Shown in pieces: positions 15,243 to 19,837 of a stretch of 19,837 bases of DNA. The translations under genes were made by a program, and so were the position numbers. Each line of letters begins with the position of its first letter. Within the stretch, counting starts at the first letter, position 1. Origin of the DNA: BMS3B sp964501105 (GTDB taxonomy: Archaea > Hydrothermarchaeota > Hydrothermarchaeia > Hydrothermarchaeales > BMS3B); NCBI GenBank assembly GCA_964501105.1, contig CAZCRG010000020.1, positions 1 to 19,837 on the forward strand, written 5' to 3'. Below the pieces are notes generated by a model. It worked only from the letters and a program-made list of their open reading frames with translations, had not been told where the DNA came from and searched no databases.

Positions 15243-15259
15243 TGTATAAGTCATATACA
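15243..15259. repeat. Short inverted repeat at the dehydrogenase break point
   Basis: TGTATA-AGTCA-TATACA forms six-base arms around a five-base loop exactly where the dehydrogenase frame breaks off. It may mark an integration or deletion end, but it is short enough to be chance. Confidence 0.3.
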
Positions 15260-15300
15260 ATATGGCTTATTATCCATGATTTATTTGGACAGTTTAATTT

Positions 15301-16629
15301 CTACAAATCACAATTACTCAGGATTTTACGTAAATCATCTATAATCTTCTGCTTTTCTTTTCTCAAATCCTCCCGCATAATATCTATTGTCCTTATATAA
15401 ATTTCCACTTTTTTGGGAATTCTAATTTTATGATAGCATTCCTTAAAGTCATATAAAGAAATCTCTATTGGATGTTTGTCCTCAACTTCAAAATCATCAG
15501 GTTTTGGATACAGGAGCACAATTTTCCTGCAGTTGCCCCTCAGCCCATAGGCAAGCATCTGATAGATATCTGAGTTTGAGACACTTAGGTTCTCCCTGGC
15601 CGAATCAAGCACCTTGTATTTGGTATCGATTATTAAATGGGTTTGAGTGCCTTTTGAGAGGACGATATCTGGTTTCAATTTAATACGTTTGCCTTTATCA
15701 AGGGGTTTTAAGTTCTTCTGAACCTTGACTTCATACTCTTCAATGCCAATCTCTTTTTTGTTCATCCTCATAAAATTTGCAATGAATTCTTCAAAGAGCT
15801 TGTTCATATCAAAGAGAATTGCCCCATGGTTTACAGTGCCTGCTGTGAGGTCAACGGAGAAGTTGTTTATGAACATAAAACACTTCTCTATAACAGGTTT
15901 GAAGGATTCGTTCATTCTTGTGAAATGGATTTTTTCCTTGTCCTCAGGCCTGACTTTCCTGTCATTTATCTCTGAAAGTGTGAAAAGGAGCTGGTTTATC
16001 ATGTCCAGATTGTAACTGCTCTGTGATATGAAGCTGAGAAGTTTCAAGGTGTATTTGATGGTCTGGTTTATCAGATTGTCCTCTGTGAGTTCGTCAAACT
16101 GGCAGTAGATTTTTACAGGATTGTTTTTGGCAACATTCTCCCTGATGTGCTGGTTGATGGCAATTCTACCTCTGAAAAAGCTGAGATTGTCCTCAAGTTC
16201 AACATACTGCCTGAAAATAGTCGTTCTCAGGGTTTCCTCAAGTTCTTTCAGGAAAATGCTGATATAGATCTCCAGGAATTCGTCATGAATGCGGCGAAAA
16301 ACTGAAGTCGAGGTCTCCCTTATGGGCAACTTCTTAGTGTACCACAGCATATAATGGAGATTCTTGAGGGATTCCAGTTTGGCTTCTTTTTTATTTTTGT
16401 AGAGTTTAGGGAGAATCTCTATCTTTGTATTGCCGACCTGGATAACGCCAACGTGGTTGTAGGCTTTGAGTTTGTATCTGTTTTTTCCGGTAGGATAAAC
16501 CGTGAGTATGTCCTGGTCTTTTTTGAGTCTTTCATTTATTATACTCAGACGATAAGCGATATTTTTCCTTAAGGGCACTTCTTTGGGAGGTTCAAACTCA
16601 TAGAGAGTTATAAGATTCTTATTCTTCAT
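15301..16629 (-). CDS. mcrC: McrC-type nuclease subunit of a modification-dependent restriction system
   Basis: 442-residue McrC homologue. The N-terminal part is a beta-rich/alpha adaptor that in McrBC enters the McrB hexamer pore and stimulates GTPase or ATPase activity. The C-terminal PD-(D/E)XK nuclease is clear: E279/E280 (FDMNKLFEEFIANF), D321 (KLKPDIVL), D335-T-K337 (LIIDTKYK) and the McrC signature SNSDIYQMLAY at 351-361. The nuclease residues are intact. Its ATG overlaps the upstream McrB C-terminal gene by 11 bases, so it is translated as part of the operon. It should cleave DNA when the reader/motor complex recognises its target. Confidence 0.92.
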   Translation of the reverse strand: MKNKNLITLYEFEPPKEVPLRKNIAYRLSIINERLKKDQDILTVYPTGKNRYKLKAYNHVGVIQVGNTKIEILPKLYKNKKEAKLESLKNLHYMLWYTKKLPIRETSTSVFRRIHDEFLEIYISIFLKELEETLRTTIFRQYVELEDNLSFFRGRIAINQHIRENVAKNNPVKIYCQFDELTEDNLINQTIKYTLKLLSFISQSSYNLDMINQLLFTLSEINDRKVRPEDKEKIHFTRMNESFKPVIEKCFMFINNFSVDLTAGTVNHGAILFDMNKLFEEFIANFMRMNKKEIGIEEYEVKVQKNLKPLDKGKRIKLKPDIVLSKGTQTHLIIDTKYKVLDSARENLSVSNSDIYQMLAYGLRGNCRKIVLLYPKPDDFEVEDKHPIEISLYDFKECYHKIRIPKKVEIYIRTIDIMREDLRKEKQKIIDDLRKILSNCDL

Positions 16630-17641
16630 TTTCCTGTTGGCTTGACGATATAATTCCCTTTAACCTCCTAATAAGCTCGTCTCCATCGACTTCTTTTCTC
16701 AGTTTGTACCTTGGGGGGATGTAATCTGGATCGAAATCGTCCGGTTTGTATATGTATTCAGGAGGTTTTTCTTCTTCCACAAAGGAGTCTCCGATGACCA
16801 TCTTTATTTTCCCATAGTCGTTATAGAAATACTCCTGGAGCAGGGGGATTATCTCCTTGTACCAGATCCTGGCGAGATTCTTTTTCCATATCTCTGGCTT
16901 ATTGCGATATTTGCCGTTTTCGTCCTTCAATACATTCATGAAATAGGAGTGCCCTATCTGCTTTTCCCTGTCTGCCAGAAAAAGTATCCTCTTATTTATC
17001 TCCTCCAGGAGGGCTCCCAAATCCAGATCCAGAAGTCCATTTTTAATGTCCACCTCTGTTAATTGTATGCCCTCTTCTCCCGATACATCCTTAACTAATT
17101 CATAAAACTTATCACCAGTTTTTGGCATGAATTCCTGAAACCCAAAACGGCGTCTGAGGGCAACATCCAGGAGGGCTATGGATTTGTCCGCTGTGTTCAT
17201 AGTGCCGATTATGTAGAGGTTGGGAGGGACTATCAAATCTTCCAGGGAGTAGAGAAGTTTTACAGGCCTGCCCCGGTACTCAAGAGCATAAATGAGTTCG
17301 CCCAGGACCTTGGAGATGTTTGCTCGGTTTATTTCGTCAATAATCAATATGTATGGCTGAGCAGATTTAAAGTCGATTTCAGATTTTTTAGAGCAATACT
17401 CTTCATAGATATCTTTCCATTTTTTGTTGTCAATCTCCTCTTTATCATCAAGCCCTATTGCAGATCCCAGGGCTCGTTTACACATAACTTTGAATATCCC
17501 GTCCCGCAGTTCAAAGCCCTCGCCATTCTTTTCTGGTTTGTAACCCTCAACAAACTCCTCATAACTATAAGAGGGGTGGAAGGTCACAAACTCAATTCTG
17601 CCTTCTTCTTTAAGTTCATTAAACCTTTCCTCAAATCCCAC
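16619..17641 (-). CDS. mcrB: McrB AAA+ motor, C-terminal part lacking Walker A
   Basis: 340-residue protein that begins inside the McrB AAA+ domain. It has the post-P-loop RIEFVTFHPSYSYEEFVEGYKP region (15-36; quoted pieces FVTFHPSYSYEEF), Walker B ILIIDEINRAN (98-108), the McrB signature GTMNTADKSI (146-155) and arginine-finger LRRRF (162-166). The GPPGTGKT Walker A is absent: it lies in the preceding gene. The start GTG (17639-17641) has GGAGGG eight bases upstream, inside the end of that gene. Alone it cannot bind nucleotide normally, so it must pair with an upstream P-loop polypeptide, be made as a frameshift fusion with it, or be the product of a one-base lesion. Confidence 0.85.
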   Translation of the reverse strand: MGFEERFNELKEEGRIEFVTFHPSYSYEEFVEGYKPEKNGEGFELRDGIFKVMCKRALGSAIGLDDKEEIDNKKWKDIYEEYCSKKSEIDFKSAQPYILIIDEINRANISKVLGELIYALEYRGRPVKLLYSLEDLIVPPNLYIIGTMNTADKSIALLDVALRRRFGFQEFMPKTGDKFYELVKDVSGEEGIQLTEVDIKNGLLDLDLGALLEEINKRILFLADREKQIGHSYFMNVLKDENGKYRNKPEIWKKNLARIWYKEIIPLLQEYFYNDYGKIKMVIGDSFVEEEKPPEYIYKPDDFDPDYIPPRYKLRKEVDGDELIRRLKGIISSSQQENEE

Positions 17642-17646
17642 TTTAA

Positions 17647-18381
17647 CTACCCTCCTGAATTTTCAATAAACTCCACCGCAAACTTCTTAGCGTTGTAGGT
17701 CTTTCCAGTTCCGGGTGGGCCGTAGAAGATTAGTTGTTTTTTATTCCTTAAAAGGTGTGTAATGTTTTCGAAGTGACTACTATTCGCAGAAGATTTTTCT
17801 TTAAATAAATTTTCATGAATATAATAGAAGAAATAATCCAACTCCGTATAATCTTTGAAATCTAATCCAAATTCTTTTAGAGTATTCCGGATTTTGTCAG
17901 CAAATTCTTTGTGTTTTACATACTCATCATAGGTATGACCCAAAACGTCCTTTTCAAAGTCCTTGATTCTGTTATTTACCAGAACCACTTGGTGAGGATA
18001 TATATTATGCAAGACTTCAGTAGCAAAAGAGATTCCTAACCCACTCCTCGAGTTCACGAAATTATTTATTCTTTCTTCTACAGGTAACTCCCCATAAATC
18101 AATTCTTTGATATCTTCCTTTATTTTAAATAAGCCTACTTCTCTCCACTTGCGTTCATGCCGAATTAAGTTTTTCTCACACCAGAAATTGTCCTTTATTA
18201 TTTTTTTGAAGTCATCTAAACTTGCAATCCCTGATATTTTATCCTCTGAAAAAATCTCTGGAAACTCTTTTTTTCTTGATTCTCTATCTTCAAAAATATT
18301 TCTTCCTCTGTCCTCTAGATGCTTTTTAAAAAGATAAGCATACCTCTTTATTTTTTCTGTATTAAAATGTATTTCAGGCAA
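17647..18381 (-). CDS. Reader domain fused to McrB Walker A (module A)
   Basis: 244-residue protein. Residues 1-200 are an N-terminal domain I cannot assign with confidence. SGLGISFATEVLHNIYPH (113-130) followed by VVLVNNRI and a later LDYFFYYIH resembles the helical glycosylase-like/HhH region seen in front of some McrB-type ATPases. From about 210 it is McrB: KKQLIFYGPPGTGKTYNAKK, P-loop 221-228. It stops after FIENSGG, 16 residues beyond the P-loop. The TTG start (18379-18381) has GGGAG about ten bases upstream, within the end of the EVE-type module. The coding DNA is noticeably more AT-rich than the shared downstream genes, suggesting a separate origin. It should provide target recognition and nucleotide binding to the McrB C-terminal part. 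Confidence 0.75.
   Translation of the reverse strand: MPEIHFNTEKIKRYAYLFKKHLEDRGRNIFEDRESRKKEFPEIFSEDKISGIASLDDFKKIIKDNFWCEKNLIRHERKWREVGLFKIKEDIKELIYGELPVEERINNFVNSRSGLGISFATEVLHNIYPHQVVLVNNRIKDFEKDVLGHTYDEYVKHKEFADKIRNTLKEFGLDFKDYTELDYFFYYIHENLFKEKSSANSSHFENITHLLRNKKQLIFYGPPGTGKTYNAKKFAVEFIENSGG
17650..17655 (-). promoter_or_regulatory. Internal RBS at the split-McrB junction
   Basis: GGAGGG followed by the module-A stop TAG, then TTAAA and GTG. It is a near-ideal ribosome-binding site for separate translation of the McrB C-terminal part. Adding one G to this run would instead join the two frames. Confidence 0.55.
17661..17740 (-). repeat. Direct repeat copy A encoding the Walker A segment
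   Basis: 80 bases matching 18398-18477 with nine mismatches by hand alignment (about 89% identity). It covers the codons for the P-loop and the helix after it. Flanking DNA outside the repeat does not align except at the short junction. Confidence 0.8.
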
Positions 18382-18383
18382 TT

Positions 18384-19082
18384 TTAAACACTCCCAGTTT
18401 CAATAAACTCTACCGCAAACTTCCTAGCGTTGTAAGTCTTTCCGGTTCCGGGTGGACCGTAGAAAATAATTTGTTGTTTTGACTTCAACATATGAGCAAT
18501 TTTTTTCCATGAGGGCTTACTTGATCTATTAATGAGGGACATTATTTCGTCAAATCTCTCTTTACTTAGATGACACACTGTCGTTCGGCCAAATCCTGTT
18601 GATAATTCAGGAAAATTTTTGGGTTCATCGAAAGCAACAATCCACTCTACTTTTCTGATATTTTTGTACTCCTCTCTTTCTCTGTCATATTTGTATTTAC
18701 CAACAATCCTTCCCACTCCGTAAATATACTTAGAGTTGCTGTCCCTAGGGTTAGTACCTTTTTTTACGACAATACGATCACCTGGTTTCATTTCATGTGC
18801 AAAATACCAGCACGAATTAGCATTATTTCTCCCCAAACCCTCTTCCCGAAGATCATCCCTGTCTAATTTCCTGAGATCTCCTAAATAGTCCCATCCGATC
18901 CCAATAATCCCTTTCTTTTTGAACTCTGGCCAAAGTCTTTCTGCCTCTTCTCCTGCCTCACCTGGTGATATCTGCCAATAGTTAACCTCCTGTTTTGTTT
19001 TCCTTTTCATTCTACTCTCTCTCCCTTCCACATAAATCTCTCCTATTTCTATGAGTCTAATTCTTGCAGGCTCTCCCATCAT
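18384..19082 (-). CDS. EVE/PUA-like reader fused to McrB Walker A (module B)
   Basis: 232-residue protein. Residues about 34-160 look like an EVE/PUA-like domain: YWQISPGE (35-42), LWPEFKKKGIIGIGWDYLGDL (core GIGWDYLGDL), WYFAHEMKPGDRIVVKKG (92-109), YIYGVGRIVG (119-128) and VEWI. Such domains fused to McrB are known to read modified bases. The C-terminal 30 residues repeat the McrB P-loop segment of module A (P-loop 209-216; QIIFYGPPGTGKTYNARK) and stop after FIETGSV, the equivalent point. No Walker B follows before the next gene. It is first in the operon; the TATA box is about 24 bases upstream of ATG 19082, so it is probably leaderless. It is either a working alternative reader subunit or the leftover of a replaced McrB. 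Confidence 0.78.
   Translation of the reverse strand: MMGEPARIRLIEIGEIYVEGRESRMKRKTKQEVNYWQISPGEAGEEAERLWPEFKKKGIIGIGWDYLGDLRKLDRDDLREEGLGRNNANSCWYFAHEMKPGDRIVVKKGTNPRDSNSKYIYGVGRIVGKYKYDREREEYKNIRKVEWIVAFDEPKNFPELSTGFGRTTVCHLSKERFDEIMSLINRSSKPSWKKIAHMLKSKQQIIFYGPPGTGKTYNARKFAVEFIETGSV
18391..18395 (-). promoter_or_regulatory. RBS for module A inside the end of module B
   Basis: GGGAG, then TG-TTTAAAA-TTG. It supports the TTG start of module A and resembles the corresponding GGAGGG-TAG-TTAAA-GTG junction before the McrB C-terminal part, showing that the homology extends through the stop/start region. Confidence 0.45.
18398..18477 (-). repeat. Direct repeat copy B encoding the Walker A segment
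   Basis: Partner of 17661-17740, same orientation, offset 737 bases. Recombination between the copies would delete module A and fuse the EVE reader in the same position ahead of the McrB C-terminal gene. Confidence 0.8.
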
Positions 19083-19100
19083 CTATAACTTATTACTCAC

Positions 19101-19110
19101 TATATAAATA
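19101..19110 (-). promoter_or_regulatory. TATA box of the McrBC-like operon
   Basis: TATTTATATA on the minus strand is centred about 24 bases before ATG 19082. No other convincing promoter is seen before mcrC, so modules B and A, mcrB and mcrC are probably one transcript. Confidence 0.55.
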
Positions 19111-19227
19111 ATGAGCCACTTATATTTAATTATTTTGAGTATTCCACAGACTAATACCTCAATCAGCCTCTACAGGCTTATTTTTAAGTTTAACTTCGTC
19201 CTATTCTGAACATAACTTCACAAAACT

Positions 19228-19232
19228 AAAAA
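19228..19232 (-). terminator. Oligo-T terminator after the peroxiredoxin gene
   Basis: On the minus strand TTTTTAGTTTTG begins about ten bases after the peroxiredoxin stop codon. T-rich tracts of this kind end archaeal transcripts; it would separate this gene from the restriction operon. Confidence 0.35.
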
Positions 19233-19242
19233 GCACTAAAAG

Positions 19243-19701
19243 TTAATTATGACCACCTAAAAGCTCCTTCACCTTCTCCAGAACCTCTTGGGCATGGTTC
19301 TCAGGCTTCACTCTATTAAACACATAAGCTATCTTACCATCCTTAACGATGAAGGTAACCCGCTTAGCTGAGCCTACTTTGCTCTTCTCATTTCGCACGC
19401 CAAAGGCTTCTATTGCTTTTCCCTGGGAATCGCTGAGCAGAGTGAAGTTCAAAGAGTGCTTCTCAGAAAAGCTCCTGTGAGATTTAAGGCTATCCTTACT
19501 TATACCATAAACCTTCACTCCCAGCTTCTCAAACTCTGGCAGGGCATCTCTGAAGCTTTTTGCTTCTTTTGTACAGCCCGAGGTGTGGTCCTTTGGGTAA
19601 AAGTAGAAGACTGCTATTCCCATGGAAGCATCTCTGAGATTGACCTCACCACTGGCACTCTCAAGAGAAATCTCCGGAACTTCATCTCCTTCATCCAGCA
19701 T
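19243..19701 (-). CDS. bcp: Bcp/PrxQ-type peroxiredoxin, one-cysteine
   Basis: 152-residue thioredoxin-fold peroxiredoxin of the Bcp/PrxQ class, of normal length. The peroxidatic cysteine is C43 in YPKDHTSGCTKEAKSFRD. It reduces hydrogen peroxide and organic hydroperoxides. C43 is the only cysteine: the resolving cysteine five residues later in E. coli Bcp is K48 here, so it must be recycled by an external thiol such as a thioredoxin/glutaredoxin-like protein. The TrxR-like flavoprotein at 8478-9404 could feed that chain. The ATG has AAAGGTGA at good spacing and lies behind a long AT-rich region. Confidence 0.93.
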   Translation of the reverse strand: MLDEGDEVPEISLESASGEVNLRDASMGIAVFYFYPKDHTSGCTKEAKSFRDALPEFEKLGVKVYGISKDSLKSHRSFSEKHSLNFTLLSDSQGKAIEAFGVRNEKSKVGSAKRVTFIVKDGKIAYVFNRVKPENHAQEVLEKVKELLGGHN

Positions 19702-19837
19702 TTTGTAATCACCTTTATTTTTATTTAATATATGCCTATTTTATTATACTTAATATCTTTAGTAGTATTGATTATAAAGTTTTCTTAATATAAATAATAT
19801 ATAAAAACAAAAAGAAAATTTTTTATGTGCTCAATCC
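19702..19837. other. AT-rich spacer at the right edge
   Basis: About 80% A+T by eye, with no open frame of note. On the minus strand it contains T-rich stretches (TTTTCTTTTTGTTTTT near 19800-19820) that could end a gene lying to the right, and AT-rich elements that could be the peroxiredoxin promoter, ending in AAAGGTGA before the ATG. Confidence 0.4.

Noticed and set aside
15243..15344. Continuation of the dehydrogenase-stub frame as a real 45-residue protein
   Set aside because: After residue 12 the sequence has no SDR character and its last 44 bases are antisense to the end of mcrC.
17639..17660. Classical heptameric -1 slippery site at the module A/McrB junction
   Set aside because: The GAA AAT TCA region gives no X-XXY-YYZ heptamer in the correct frame, and the shared window is only about 15 bases; separate initiation or a one-base indel is simpler.
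19165..19185. Stem AGCCT-CTAC-AGGCT followed by TATTTTT as a plus-strand terminator
   Set aside because: No plus-strand gene precedes it, and on the minus strand the T-run is on the wrong side; the stem is only five base pairs.
1..19837. tRNA, rRNA, CRISPR repeats or insertion-sequence transposases
   Set aside because: All spacers were read on both strands; no cloverleaf with a TTCRA-type loop, no regularly spaced repeats and no transposase-like frame were seen.

Overview
This window is archaeal chromosome. The evidence is an archaeal-type valyl-tRNA synthetase, a diphthamide synthase (Dph2), many promoters with an AT-rich TATA box about 25-28 bases upstream of a start codon (leaderless mRNAs), GGTGA/GGAG ribosome-binding sites elsewhere, heavy AGA/AGG use for arginine, and mixed ATG/GTG/TTG starts. 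Radical-SAM enzymes and a peroxiredoxin/thioredoxin-reductase pair fit an anaerobe. I cannot assign a genus; a euryarchaeal lineage is a guess. No rRNA, tRNA, CRISPR array or IS element was seen.

Layout, left to right. (1) 1-1937, minus strand: the 5' end of an unidentified gene leaving the window, then a cupin / RNase Z-like metallo-beta-lactamase / ICC-like phosphoesterase run. (2) 2032-6404, plus strand: PfkB kinase, a second metallo-beta-lactamase-fold hydrolase, and valS, tightly packed. (3) 6426-7829, minus strand: a SPASM-type radical-SAM protein preceded by a previously uncalled 34-residue gene with its own TATA box and strong ribosome-binding site, together a likely peptide-modification (RiPP-like) pair. 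(4) 7930-9404: a small PD-(D/E)XK nuclease divergent from a thioredoxin-reductase-like flavoprotein. (5) 9405-10229: a 206-base spacer with a hairpin, then a VapBC toxin-antitoxin pair. (6) 10226-14737: a B12-binding-type radical-SAM protein divergent from dph2, then an aminotransferase and an M42 aminopeptidase overlapping by ATGA. (7) 14738-15344: a small two-helix membrane protein, traces of a broken membrane-protein frame, and the first 12 codons of a short-chain dehydrogenase cut off at the edge of the next region. (8) 15301-19082, minus strand: an unusual McrBC-type restriction operon. (9) 19243-19701: a Bcp/PrxQ peroxiredoxin lacking a resolving cysteine.

The most interesting system is region 8. 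McrC (nuclease) is preceded by a protein carrying only the Walker B, sensor and arginine-finger part of the McrB AAA+ motor. The missing Walker A (P-loop) is instead at the C-terminus of two consecutive upstream genes. Each joins a different N-terminal, presumably DNA-reading, domain (one EVE/PUA-like, one of another type) to a near-identical P-loop segment, and both end at the same point. The P-loop DNA is a direct repeat about 89% identical over 80 bases and 737 bases apart. Either this is a split AAA+ motor with two interchangeable reader subunits, or it records reader-domain replacement by recombination plus a one-base frameshift. Both readings can be tested.

The second most interesting item is the peptide/SPASM maturase pair in region 3.
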